NCBI RefSeq assembly: GCF_009905605.1
Contig: NZ_JAAAKZ010000002.1
Coordinates: forward strand, 806,001 to 870,000
Source: Runella sp. CRIBMP
GTDB lineage: Bacteria; Bacteroidota; Bacteroidia; Cytophagales; Spirosomataceae
Direction: 5' to 3'
Length of the DNA stretch: 64,000 bases
Shown here: in pieces, positions 8,409 through 16,520 of the stretch
Layout of the letters: each line of letters begins with the position of its first letter
Numbering within the stretch: the first letter of the stretch is position 1
Translations under genes and position numbers: made by a program
The notes under the pieces: generated by a model
Told to the model about the DNA's origin: nothing
What the model saw: the letters and a program-made list of their open reading frames with translations, nothing else
Databases searched by the model: none

Positions 8409-9770
8409 TTAAAACACCTGACTGAAAATTGCCGTTTGTGGAATATCATTCCAAAGGCGGGCATCGAAGGCCATACTGATGTTGCGTATAAAATTTCTCC
8501 CTTTTTCGGTCACGGCCAGATGATAGGGTTCGATGATGACCAACCCATCTTTTTCGGGTTCTTCTAATCGGGCAAGTGCATCATATAGCTCTTTACATTG
8601 TTCTTTTGAATCGTACCAAGTTGTTTCAAAATTGCACATCAATCGTTGGATGTGACGGCGCAGTATCAGGTCTTCGCGGGTCAGTACGTGGCCTCTAAAC
8701 AAAGGAAGTTCGTCGGATTTGAGTCGTTCGTAATACTTCTCAACGGTTTTTTCATTTTGTGCATAGCCCCACCAACAATCACTGATAGCTGATACGCCCA
8801 GGCCAATCAGCAAATTGGTTTGGGTGGTGGTATAACCCATAAAATTGCGATGTAGGCGTTTTTGTTGAACGGCTTCGTAGAGGCCATCTGTCGGTAAAGC
8901 GAAATGGTCCATACCAATGTCGGTATAGCCCGCCGTTTCTAAAGCTTCCCGACAATTGTCGTAAATCGCCAGTTTTTTGGCGGCATCGGGTAAATCTGCT
9001 TCCGTAAATTTTCGCTGCCCGGGTTTTACCCAAGGTATGTGGGCGTAGCTGTAAAGCGCAATCCGGTCGGGGCGTAGTTGAATCACTTCACTGATGGTCT
9101 TAGCCACGGTATTGATTTGTTGCTGGGGCAACCCATACACTAAATCATAATTGACCGAATTGTAACCGATTTCGCGTGCTTTTTCGGTCAAGTGTTGCAC
9201 CTGTTCGTAGGTTTGCGGACGATTGATAAGTTCTAAGACAACCGGGTTAAAGTCCTGAACACCAATGCTTATGCGTCGAAAACCCACTTCGTAAAGTGCC
9301 GTTAAGTGCTCATCGGTTGTATTGGCGGGGTGAGCCTCAAAGCCAAATTCGGCATCAGGGTGAACATCGGCCTTGGCGAGCAATCCATTGATAAGCCTTT
9401 TTAGGTTTTCGGGGCTAAAAAAAGTTGGAGTGCCCCCTCCCAAGTGAATTTCCCGCAGTTGAGGACGATTGGGTAAGAAGTCAGTGTAAAGTTGCCATTC
9501 TTTCAACAACGCATCAATATAAGGGTGCTCTACTTTGTGATTGACCGTGATACGGGTATTGCAGCCGCAATAGGTGCAAAGGCGCTCGCAAAATGGCAAA
9601 TGGATATATAGACTGATGCCTTGGGTGGCGTTGCTTACTTCAAAAGTGTCGTTTACGAGGTTTTTCCAACGCTCGTCTGTTACCGGGGTTTTGTCCCAAT
9701 AAGGCACCGTTGGATAACTCGTATAGCGCGGGCCAGGGACGTTATATTTTTGTAAGAGCTGACTGTTCAT
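8409..9770 (-). CDS. hemN: Oxygen-independent coproporphyrinogen III oxidase
   Basis: This radical-SAM enzyme converts coproporphyrinogen III to protoporphyrinogen IX without oxygen, supplying heme in low oxygen. The CxxxCxxC cluster motif is CERLCTYC (Cys61, 65, 68), with the HemN-specific extra Cys70 just after it. GGGTPTF follows, and the C-terminal HemN domain is present; 453 residues matches HemN rather than the shorter HemW. It lies between the cbb3 operon and the two-component genes. Upstream are a TGAy-N4-rTCA palindrome (9825-9840) and a TACCTTTC box (9781-9788, minus strand). Confidence 0.93.
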   Translation of the reverse strand: MNSQLLQKYNVPGPRYTSYPTVPYWDKTPVTDERWKNLVNDTFEVSNATQGISLYIHLPFCERLCTYCGCNTRITVNHKVEHPYIDALLKEWQLYTDFLPNRPQLREIHLGGGTPTFFSPENLKRLINGLLAKADVHPDAEFGFEAHPANTTDEHLTALYEVGFRRISIGVQDFNPVVLELINRPQTYEQVQHLTEKAREIGYNSVNYDLVYGLPQQQINTVAKTISEVIQLRPDRIALYSYAHIPWVKPGQRKFTEADLPDAAKKLAIYDNCREALETAGYTDIGMDHFALPTDGLYEAVQQKRLHRNFMGYTTTQTNLLIGLGVSAISDCWWGYAQNEKTVEKYYERLKSDELPLFRGHVLTREDLILRRHIQRLMCNFETTWYDSKEQCKELYDALARLEEPEKDGLVIIEPYHLAVTEKGRNFIRNISMAFDARLWNDIPQTAIFSQVF

Positions 9771-9780
9771 GGTGAATACT

Positions 9781-9788
9781 GAAAGGTA
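9781..9788 (-). promoter_or_regulatory. Near-consensus -7 box of hemN
   Basis: On the minus strand the bases read TACCTTTC, one mismatch from TAnnTTTG. A start point near 9775 would put the palindrome at 9825-9840 at about -57. Confidence 0.35.
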
Positions 9789-9824
9789 ACTTTATCAAAA
9801 ATCAACTTCTTTGGCCGAGTAAAA

Positions 9825-9840
9825 TATGATAATCGTCATG
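9825..9840. promoter_or_regulatory. CRP/FNR-type palindrome upstream of hemN
   Basis: TATGATAATCGTCATG contains TGAT-AATC-GTCA, matching TGAy-N4-rTCA. The same pattern lies upstream of ccoS and ccoI. It is a candidate operator for the receiver-CRP regulator. This copy is the weakest, because its outer bases differ from the CTGA/TCAG of the other two. Confidence 0.45.
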
Positions 9841-10040
9841 TATAGCTAAAAACTGTCATGAGAATCTGAAGAGAAAAAGCGCCTCGAATCTTTAAGAAAA
9901 GAAGAAGTGATTAGTCGTAATACCTTAATTAGTAGGAGTTAACGAGCAGGTGGGGCTTGATACCTAAACTAATAAAGGCTGGCACTAGGAAGCATAGGGG
10001 TTGAGCCCCAACCCAGAAATGTAACAAAAGTCACTGAACA

Positions 10041-10736
10041 TTATTCGCCGTGACAAATGGGGATTGTGTGGGATGTTTTTTCCATCAACGAATTTTCGGA
10101 ATATTGAAAACCCCTTACAATAAGAAGAATCGCCACCGCCGCCACAAAAGCAGGCATGAGGCGGCGGGCTTGGTTACGAAATTTGGTTGAGATAAACGTT
10201 TTTACAAATGCCACGGCACTCATGGCAGGAATTGTACCCACCCCAAAAAGAGCCATAAATAGTCCCCCCTCCCACGGATTGCCTAGGGCAACGGAGCTAA
10301 TAAGTGCCATGTATACAAGGCCGCACGGCAATAAACCATTGAGCGTACCAAGCAGAAACAATGCAGGGAAACTTCGACGAGAAAGCAGCGAGCTCAGTCT
10401 TTTTTTTATCCATTGAACCCCTTTTTGCAAGGGTAAAGGAGCAGAAAGCTGGTCGAGCCAATGTGATGAATACGCCACCGTACCCAACAAAAAAAGGCCC
10501 GTTCCGATGGAGAGGCCGCGCTGCAATCCTCCAAAATTCAACGCACTACCCACAAATCCAAACAACACCCCAAGCAAACTGTAGGTAATGGCGCGACCCG
10601 CGTTATACATCAAAATCCCTAACATTTTTCCGAATGTTGACCGGTGGTGAACCGGCAACGCCAGCGCAATAGGTCCGCACATCCCCACACAGTGGAGACT
10701 GCTCATTAGGCCTAAAGTAAATGCGAGGTAAAACAT
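10041..10736 (-). CDS. Sulfite exporter TauE/SafE-family (DsbD-like) membrane protein of the cbb3 operon
   Basis: The 231-residue polytopic protein has about six membrane helices. Paired Cys motifs LHCVGMCGP (near the N-terminus) and GLLPCGLVY (middle) are typical of the DsbD_2 branch of thiol/heavy-metal transport membrane proteins found in cbb3 gene clusters. In those clusters it is thought to help copper or redox handling during oxidase maturation. The C-terminus ends HTIPICHGE, a possible metal ligand pair. The frame continues upstream to 10775, overlapping ccoH, but ATG 10736 gives a normal membrane-protein start 11 nt after the ccoH stop. Confidence 0.8.
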   Translation of the reverse strand: MFYLAFTLGLMSSLHCVGMCGPIALALPVHHRSTFGKMLGILMYNAGRAITYSLLGVLFGFVGSALNFGGLQRGLSIGTGLFLLGTVAYSSHWLDQLSAPLPLQKGVQWIKKRLSSLLSRRSFPALFLLGTLNGLLPCGLVYMALISSVALGNPWEGGLFMALFGVGTIPAMSAVAFVKTFISTKFRNQARRLMPAFVAAVAILLIVRGFQYSENSLMEKTSHTIPICHGE

Positions 10737-10747
10737 GGTGTTTTTTA

Positions 10748-11182
10748 CTATAAATTTACGATACCTTCGTTCCAATATCCCATCTCTCCAGATTTCCAGT
10801 CGAATTGAATTCTATAACGCCCCGCTGCCGCGTTTTGGGTTGGAATGTACTGTGTATTTCCTAAATCGGGCTGAATTTTTACGCTGAAATCTTTACTGTT
10901 GTCGGAAGGGCAATAGAAGTTTACAACACCGCTTATGTTTTGTAACTCCTTAGGATAGTTGATTTTAATGCCAGTTTCTGTCACTTCCCAAACCAGCGGA
11001 GCCGCCAAACTTTTGGCGTTTTTGATTTTATCAATTTTACCTTGGTATTGTATTTCTTCTTCGTAATACTTATCCGTCACCAAGTCTATTTTTTGGACTA
11101 CACTCATGCCCACCATCGTCAATATCAACAGGACAAACGAGCCATACAGAACCCAAATGCCAGTACCCCAAGAGATTTTCAT
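10748..11182 (-). CDS. ccoH: cbb3 oxidase assembly protein CcoH (FixH)
   Basis: The 144-residue protein has one N-terminal membrane helix (about 9-29), followed by the FixH signature region LVTDKYYEEEIQYQ and a periplasmic beta-rich domain of about 95 residues. FixH/CcoH is needed for assembly or stability of cbb3 oxidase and is linked to copper delivery. The gene sits between ccoG and the DsbD-like gene in the same orientation, as in other Bacteroidota cbb3 clusters. Confidence 0.85.
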   Translation of the reverse strand: MKISWGTGIWVLYGSFVLLILTMVGMSVVQKIDLVTDKYYEEEIQYQGKIDKIKNAKSLAAPLVWEVTETGIKINYPKELQNISGVVNFYCPSDNSKDFSVKIQPDLGNTQYIPTQNAAAGRYRIQFDWKSGEMGYWNEGIVNL

Positions 11183-11262
11183 AATTTTAAATAGTTTGTG
11201 GAGAGTAGTCGGTGGCTGGTAATAGATAAATAAACCGCCTACGGTTCACCAGCCACTAATCA

Positions 11263-12675
11263 CTATTCTTCCGGTGCAATAAACGTGGTTTTAAATTCTT
11301 CCAGTTTTTCACTCCCCGCATAAATGGCCAATTTGACTTCTGTTCTGCGGTTGGCAATTTCGGTTTTGGGAATGGTAATAAACACCGACCCTTCTACCAT
11401 CCCTGCTCCGTCGAGGTGCAAACTGGGAATCCCCGCAAATTTAAGACTGCCTTTCGGAAAAAGAATCCGCATTTCGGGGTTGATGGCATGATTGGTTTTA
11501 TTGAAAAGTTTGAAGGTGTATAAATTACTGATGCTGCCGTCTGGATTCTCGATGTAGCGAGAGCCGGGCACCCGAAGCATGGTGGTTTCGGTGTCGTCGC
11601 GGGTCAGTATGGCGTAGCCCAAGGCCACCCATAATGCCGTTAAAACAACGGCGTACGCAATGGTTCTGGTTGTTATTAACTTGCTTTTGCCACTTGCAAT
11701 GTTGTTTTCGGAGTCGAAGCGAATCAAACCCTTGGGCAGATTTACTTTCTCCATGATGTTGTCGCAGGCATCAATACAAGCGGTGCAATTGACACACTCC
11801 ATTTGGGTACCGTTACGAATGTCAATTCCGGTAGGACACACATTCACGCACTGAAAGCAGTTGATGCAGTCGCCAGCGGTGCGTTCTTTGCCTTTGTGCA
11901 GTTTTTCGCGCGGTTCACCGCGTTTGTAGTCATATGCAATCACGACTGAATTTTTATCCAACAAAACACCCTGTAAACGTCCATAAGGACATACAACGGT
12001 GCAGGCTTGGTCGCGTAGCCACGCAAAATTGAAGAAGAAAATCAGCGTGAACGCACAAATTCCCAAAAACAGCGTCAAGTGCTCAGTGATAGGCTCCGAA
12101 ACAATGCGCCACAAGCGGTCAACGCCCACAAAATAGCTCAATAAAAGATTGGCAATCAGAAACGAAACAGTCATAAAAACCACCACTTTGAGGGTTCTTT
12201 TGACGATTTTTTCGTTGTTCCAGGGGGCTTTCTCCAAGGCCCGCTGTGCTTTCCAATCCCCTTCGATGACGTACTCAATTTTACGAAAAACCATTTCCAT
12301 GAATACCGTTTGCGGACAAGCCCATCCGCACCATACTCGCCCGAAGACGGTGGTAAACAAAACGATAAACACAAAAAATGAAATCATCATGAGTCCAAAG
12401 AGCCAATAATCTTGTGGCCCGATGAAAAGACCAAAGATGATGAATTTTCGCTCTAAAATGTTGAAGAGAAATAAGGGCTGCCCGTTGACTTTAATAAAAG
12501 GCAGCCCAATCATTACGCTGAGTTGGAATATCGTGAACCACACGCGGCGATTATGCCATTTTCCCGTTGGTTTTTGCGGAAAAAACCAGTTTCGTTTGCC
12601 AGTAGTGTTGTCTACTGCTGCGAAATTATCGCGAAACGATTCATCAAAATCGGGGTGTGTATCGAGGGGATTCAT
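11263..12675 (-). CDS. ccoG: Cytochrome c oxidase accessory protein CcoG (RdxA/FixG)
   Basis: CcoG is an iron-sulfur membrane protein that reduces Cu(II) for cbb3 oxidase assembly. Visible features are several membrane helices, the WCGWACPQTVFMEMVFRKIE segment, and a ferredoxin-like part with CINCFQCVNVCPTGID and CVNCTACIDACD (two 4Fe-4S cluster motifs). A C-terminal Ig-like domain follows. The frame is open upstream to 12723, but ATG 12675 (MNPLDTHPDF) is preferred because the extra codons run through an inverted repeat. Confidence 0.92.
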   Translation of the reverse strand: MNPLDTHPDFDESFRDNFAAVDNTTGKRNWFFPQKPTGKWHNRRVWFTIFQLSVMIGLPFIKVNGQPLFLFNILERKFIIFGLFIGPQDYWLFGLMMISFFVFIVLFTTVFGRVWCGWACPQTVFMEMVFRKIEYVIEGDWKAQRALEKAPWNNEKIVKRTLKVVVFMTVSFLIANLLLSYFVGVDRLWRIVSEPITEHLTLFLGICAFTLIFFFNFAWLRDQACTVVCPYGRLQGVLLDKNSVVIAYDYKRGEPREKLHKGKERTAGDCINCFQCVNVCPTGIDIRNGTQMECVNCTACIDACDNIMEKVNLPKGLIRFDSENNIASGKSKLITTRTIAYAVVLTALWVALGYAILTRDDTETTMLRVPGSRYIENPDGSISNLYTFKLFNKTNHAINPEMRILFPKGSLKFAGIPSLHLDGAGMVEGSVFITIPKTEIANRRTEVKLAIYAGSEKLEEFKTTFIAPEE

Positions 12676-12703
12676 GGTTGAGAATGTCAAAGTGGAATGG
12701 GGT

Positions 12704-12736
12704 GTCAGCATGTCAGAATTCAACCGACATGCTGAC
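12704..12736. repeat. 11-bp inverted repeat between ccoP and ccoG
   Basis: GTCAGCATGTC (12704-12714) and GACATGCTGAC (12726-12736) form a perfect 11-bp stem with an 11-nt loop just after the ccoP stop. There is no T-run on the minus strand, so it is more likely an mRNA-processing or stability hairpin than a terminator. Confidence 0.6.
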
Positions 12737-12744
12737 GTTCAATG

Positions 12745-13806
12745 TTATTTCAAGGCAACGGTGCTATCCGTTTTCGCTGTTGTTTCGGTATAAACTTCTC
12801 CTTGCGGAGCTTTGGGACTAGCGGGTTTTGTTCCTTTCAATGAAATAATGTAACTGGAAACCTGTTGCATTTTGAGCGGATTTAACTGCTTTTCCCACGA
12901 AATCATCCCTTTTTCGGGTACGCCATATTTGATGGTTTTGAACACATTTTTAATGCCGCCACCGTGCAGCCAGTATTCGTCGGTAAGGTTCGGGCCTACC
13001 GTGCCCCCACCGTCGGCCGCGTGGCAGGCAGCGCAATTGGCGATAAAAATGGCTTTGCCCTCTTCAATGGTTTTGGCATCAGTAAGGAGCGCCACCGTAT
13101 TCTCGTTGATTTTGGCTGATGCTTTTTCAAGGAAGGCAGCTTTTTTAGTTTCGATGACAAGCGTTTCTTTTTCAAGTTCGGCCATCGGCAAATCTCCTGC
13201 GCCCGTTAGGTGATAATAAATCAAATACACAAAGGCGAACAAGATAGTCCCTTGAAAAAGGAAAGCGAGCCAAGGTGGCATGCGGTTGTCGAGTTCGTGG
13301 ATTCCGTCGTAGTCGTGGCCAGTGATAAGTATACGTTGCTCATCTTCGAGCTGAACCCCGAAGCCCGTCCAGCGTTGCCACCAACGGGCGCTGAATAGCG
13401 GTGCTTTATCGCCACGTAGGTCTTCAACTGCTTGTTCGGAGGTTTGCGTTTTTGCGGAGATTTTTTTCAGCAACAACAACACCTGTACCAATACTGCGAC
13501 CACAGCTGCGATGACCAACAGCAAAATCATCAAGATAAGGTACGTCACTAATTCTTTGTTTCCTGCTTTGGGGGCTTCTGCCTGCGCAAAAGCGCCTGAA
13601 GTCACAAAAAGCAGCAGAAAGGTAGAAAGGATGTTTCGGACGGTGCCGTCTTCCAGCGGAAGATTACTCATCTTTTGAATGGTCTGTTTGTCCATACGAA
13701 AGAGGTACCAAACCAAACCGATGAATAGACCGGTAAAAATGAGCAGCCCAATAAGCGGATAGATGGCCACTCCGTCGATTGCCTGGAGGTAGTTTCTGAA
13801 TTTCAT
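12745..13806 (-). CDS. ccoP: cbb3 oxidase subunit CcoP with CcoQ-like N-terminus (CcoQ-P fusion)
   Basis: Residues 1-55 resemble CcoQ: a membrane helix (about 16-36) followed by WYLFRMDKQTIQKM. Two more helices are seen, near 85-112 and 180-200, then a periplasmic class I cytochrome c domain with CAACH near residue 257 and Met in the EKGMISWEKQL region. Only one heme-c motif is present, whereas proteobacterial CcoP has two. CcoP passes electrons from soluble donors to CcoO. It follows ccoNO in the same operon. Confidence 0.88.
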   Translation of the reverse strand: MKFRNYLQAIDGVAIYPLIGLLIFTGLFIGLVWYLFRMDKQTIQKMSNLPLEDGTVRNILSTFLLLFVTSGAFAQAEAPKAGNKELVTYLILMILLLVIAAVVAVLVQVLLLLKKISAKTQTSEQAVEDLRGDKAPLFSARWWQRWTGFGVQLEDEQRILITGHDYDGIHELDNRMPPWLAFLFQGTILFAFVYLIYYHLTGAGDLPMAELEKETLVIETKKAAFLEKASAKINENTVALLTDAKTIEEGKAIFIANCAACHAADGGGTVGPNLTDEYWLHGGGIKNVFKTIKYGVPEKGMISWEKQLNPLKMQQVSSYIISLKGTKPASPKAPQGEVYTETTAKTDSTVALK

Positions 13807-13827
13807 TTTTTATAGACTATTGGGTTT

Positions 13828-13862
13828 ATAGCAGTGAGTAATGTAAGATTACTCACTGCTAT
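13828..13862. repeat. 14-bp hairpin between ccoNO and ccoP
   Basis: ATAGCAGTGAGTAA (13828-13841) and TTACTCACTGCTAT (13849-13862) pair perfectly around a 7-nt loop. The T-run lies on the plus-strand side (13863 onward), so in the minus-strand operon the hairpin follows an A-run and is not a standard terminator. It may protect or cut the transcript between the two subunit genes. Confidence 0.65.
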
Positions 13863-13872
13863 TTTTTTATCA

Positions 13873-16020
13873 TTATTGAGCGGCTTTGATGTCGGTACCC
13901 ATTCGTTGTAGGTAAGCAATCAGAGCAATGATTTCTCGGTCAGACTTGGCTTTGATACCGTCTTTTTTGAGATTTTCCGCAATTTGCTTGGCTTGTTCTT
14001 GGGCATCAGCAGTGGCTTTTTCTTCGTAACCTTCTTCGTAAGGAACGCCCAGCGTTTGCATGGCGCTGATTTTGGCCGAGGTAGTGCTTAAATCAAGCTC
14101 ATCTTCCAATAACCAAGGGTATTTAGGCATAATGGAGCCTGGTGACATGCTGGTGGGGTCTTCCATGTGGTTGAAGTGCCACGAATCTGGATACTTGGCA
14201 CCCACGCGGTGCAAATCGGGTCCAGTTCGTTTTGACCCCCATTGGAATGGGTGGTCGTACACAAACTCACCTGCTTTTGAGTATTCGCCGTAGCGCTCGG
14301 TTTCACTCCGGAACGGACGAATCATCTGTGAGTGACAAGTATAGCAACCTTCACGAACGTAGATGTCGCGGCCGTGTAATTCTAGCGGAGTATACGGTTT
14401 CACGCTTTCGATGGTCGGAACGTTGGATTCAACCATGAAGGTCGGAACCAACTCAATAACGCCTCCAATAATTACGGCAACTAAGGCAATAACGGTCAGT
14501 AACACGGGCTTGCGCTCAAAAATACGGCTGTGCCAATATTCGTTGGCTGGTGGATTCCAGATAGAAGCCAAAGACGCCGAACGGGCCGTTTCGGTTCTGA
14601 TGAGTTTGCCGTTGAGAGCCGTCATCATGAGGTTATATGCACCTACCAAGAAACCTACCAAGTACAGTGTACCACCAAAACCACGTAATACGTAGAAAGG
14701 AACAAGTTGAGTAACGGTTTCGAGGAAGTTAGGGTATTTTAAGAAACCTTCTTCCGTAAATTCTTTCCACATCGACGACTGTGTCCAGCCCGCCCAGTAC
14801 ATCGGTACTGCGTAGAAAATAATGCCTAACGTGCCAATCCAGAAGTGGAAATTAGCCAATTTTTGAGAGAACAAAGGCCGACCGTAAATCCGTGGAAACA
14901 ACCAATACATGATGGCAAAGGTCATAAACCCGTTCCAACCCAGGGCACCAACGTGTACGTGGGCAACTATCCAGTCGGTATAGTGGGCAATGGCATTAAC
15001 GTTTTTCAGTGAAAGCATCGGCCCTTCAAAGGTGGCCATACCGTAGGCGGTAACGGCTACAACCATGAATTTTAGCACAATATCTTCCCGTACTTTATCC
15101 CAAGCACCGCGCAGGGTAAAGAGCCCGTTGATCATCCCACCCCATGAAGGTGCAATCAGCATGATGGAAAAAACCACCCCCAATGATTGTGCCCAGTCGG
15201 GCAATGAGGTATACAACAAGTGGTGAGGACCCGCCCAGATATACAAAAATATCAATGACCAAAAGTGAACAATCGAAAGACGATAAGAATAGATAGGGCG
15301 ATTGGAGGCTTTGGGCAAGAAATAATACATCAGGCCCAAATAAGGCGTGGTTAAGAAAAAGGCCACGGCATTGTGTCCGTACCACCACTGCACCAACGCG
15401 TCTTGTACACCAGCGTACCACGAATAACTTTTGGTCAACGAAATAGGCAATTCTACACTGTTGACCACGTGAAGCATGGCAACCGTTACGAAAGAAGCTA
15501 AGTAAAACCAGATAGCCGCGTAGATATGCTGAACCCGACGTTTTACCATCGTCATTACTAAGTTAACCAACCCTGCTACCCAAACTAAAGCAATGGCAAT
15601 GTCGATGGGCCATTCCAATTCAGCGTATTCTTTTCCAGTGGTTAGGCCAAGGGGTAAAGTGATGGCGGCCGCGACGATGATTAACTGCCACCCCCAAAAA
15701 TTGATTTGACTCAACAAAGGGCTCCACATGGGGGTTCGGAGAATCCGGGGCGCGGAGTAATAAAGCCCCATAAAAAAACCGTTGCCGACAAAGGCGAAAA
15801 TCACGGCGTTGGTGTGCAATGGTCGTAATCTACCAAAGGTAGTATACGAAATGTCAAAATTGAGGGCCGGGAATGCTAACTGAAAAGCAATAAGCACACC
15901 TACCAACATGCCGACTATCCCAAACACGATAGAGGCAATGGCGAAGTTCCGTACAATGACGTTATCGTAGGTGAACTCTTCCATTTCAACAGTAGCGGTC
16001 GTTTTGGAAATTGGTTCCAT
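13873..16020 (-). CDS. ccoN: cbb3-type cytochrome c oxidase CcoN-CcoO fusion (subunits I and II)
   Basis: Residues 1-about 490 form the CcoN heme-copper oxidase subunit with about 12-14 membrane helices and ligand-bearing segments such as WWYGHNAVAFFLT, GPHHLLYTSLPDW and DWIVAHVHVGALGW. A membrane helix then leads into CcoO, a monoheme cytochrome c with CYTCHSQMIRPF near 557 and PGSIMPKYPW (axial Met). The natural fusion is typical of Bacteroidota. The enzyme reduces oxygen with high affinity and pumps protons in the cytoplasmic membrane. It begins 18 nt after ccoS. Confidence 0.96.
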   Translation of the reverse strand: MEPISKTTATVEMEEFTYDNVIVRNFAIASIVFGIVGMLVGVLIAFQLAFPALNFDISYTTFGRLRPLHTNAVIFAFVGNGFFMGLYYSAPRILRTPMWSPLLSQINFWGWQLIIVAAAITLPLGLTTGKEYAELEWPIDIAIALVWVAGLVNLVMTMVKRRVQHIYAAIWFYLASFVTVAMLHVVNSVELPISLTKSYSWYAGVQDALVQWWYGHNAVAFFLTTPYLGLMYYFLPKASNRPIYSYRLSIVHFWSLIFLYIWAGPHHLLYTSLPDWAQSLGVVFSIMLIAPSWGGMINGLFTLRGAWDKVREDIVLKFMVVAVTAYGMATFEGPMLSLKNVNAIAHYTDWIVAHVHVGALGWNGFMTFAIMYWLFPRIYGRPLFSQKLANFHFWIGTLGIIFYAVPMYWAGWTQSSMWKEFTEEGFLKYPNFLETVTQLVPFYVLRGFGGTLYLVGFLVGAYNLMMTALNGKLIRTETARSASLASIWNPPANEYWHSRIFERKPVLLTVIALVAVIIGGVIELVPTFMVESNVPTIESVKPYTPLELHGRDIYVREGCYTCHSQMIRPFRSETERYGEYSKAGEFVYDHPFQWGSKRTGPDLHRVGAKYPDSWHFNHMEDPTSMSPGSIMPKYPWLLEDELDLSTTSAKISAMQTLGVPYEEGYEEKATADAQEQAKQIAENLKKDGIKAKSDREIIALIAYLQRMGTDIKAAQ

Positions 16021-16038
16021 ACTTTAGATTTGAGGAGT

Positions 16039-16203
16039 TTATGATTGAGGAGATGAATTTTTTTCATTGTCGTCGAATAAAATTCGAACGGAGGGCGTGT
16101 AATCATCGTCGAATTGACCCTTTCGGACCGACCACACAAAGGCGATTAAAAATCCGACTGCCACGAGCAGACTGACAGAAAGGAGAAGGATTAGAGCACT
16201 CAT
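16039..16203 (-). CDS. ccoS: cbb3 oxidase maturation protein CcoS, 54 residues
   Basis: This short gene runs from ATG at 16203 to TAA at 16039. The product starts MSALILLLSVSLLVAVGFLI and continues AFVWSVRKGQFDDDYTPSVR: one membrane helix followed by the GQFDD motif characteristic of CcoS. CcoS is needed for insertion of heme b and the copper centre into CcoN. It is the first gene of the cbb3 operon, behind a TACTTTTG box and a TGAy-N4-rTCA palindrome. Confidence 0.92.
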   Translation of the reverse strand: MSALILLLSVSLLVAVGFLIAFVWSVRKGQFDDDYTPSVRILFDDNEKNSSPQS

Positions 16204-16265
16204 AGGTATTAAATTTTGCGTTTGTCGGGGTGTAAATGATACGCTACACTTCCGAGCGGGTTGCC

Positions 16266-16273
16266 CAAAAGTA
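16266..16273 (-). promoter_or_regulatory. -7 box of the cbb3 operon
   Basis: On the minus strand the sequence reads TACTTTTG, an exact TAnnTTTG match. A start point near 16260 would place the palindrome at 16318-16333 at about -65, compatible with class I CRP/FNR activation. Confidence 0.5.
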
Positions 16274-16317
16274 GCCGCAGCGCTTCCGAATAAAGATGAG
16301 GGATATCAGGGATTGAA

Positions 16318-16333
16318 ACTGACTTTTATCAGC
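16318..16333. promoter_or_regulatory. CRP/FNR-type palindrome upstream of the cbb3 operon
   Basis: ACTGACTTTTATCAGC contains CTGAC-TTTT-ATCAG, a near-perfect dyad of the form CTGAy-N4-rTCAG, shared with the ccoI upstream region. Confidence 0.55.
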
Positions 16334-16492
16334 TTTTTGGGATGATTGACGAATTGACGGACGATGGCCTCTGCTAAAAAATGAGGACAATTATTGTACT
16401 GTACCTTATTGTTTGAAATAAGCCTTCAACGCACCACAAGGCACCTTTGCCCACAAAAAAACGTTAGCGTGACTTTGAGTGCTTTCTCTGTG

Positions 16493-16500
16493 TACCTTTG
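16493..16500 (+). promoter_or_regulatory. -7 box of the membrane-protein gene at 16521
   Basis: TACCTTTG is an exact TAnnTTTG match, 20 nt before the ATG. Confidence 0.45.
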
Positions 16501-16520
16501 TTGATATTTATAGTTTCTGG

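Larger units (their letters stand above)
16204..16520. other. Divergent control region between ccoS and the membrane-protein gene
   Basis: This 317-nt gap has no gene that I can support. It holds the ccoS -7 box (16266-16273), the palindrome at 16318-16333, and the promoter box of the rightward gene (16493-16500). Confidence 0.6.

Noticed and set aside
15915-16139. 74-codon frame overlapping the start of ccoNO
   Set aside because: It is out of frame with both ccoS and ccoNO, which fully explain the region.
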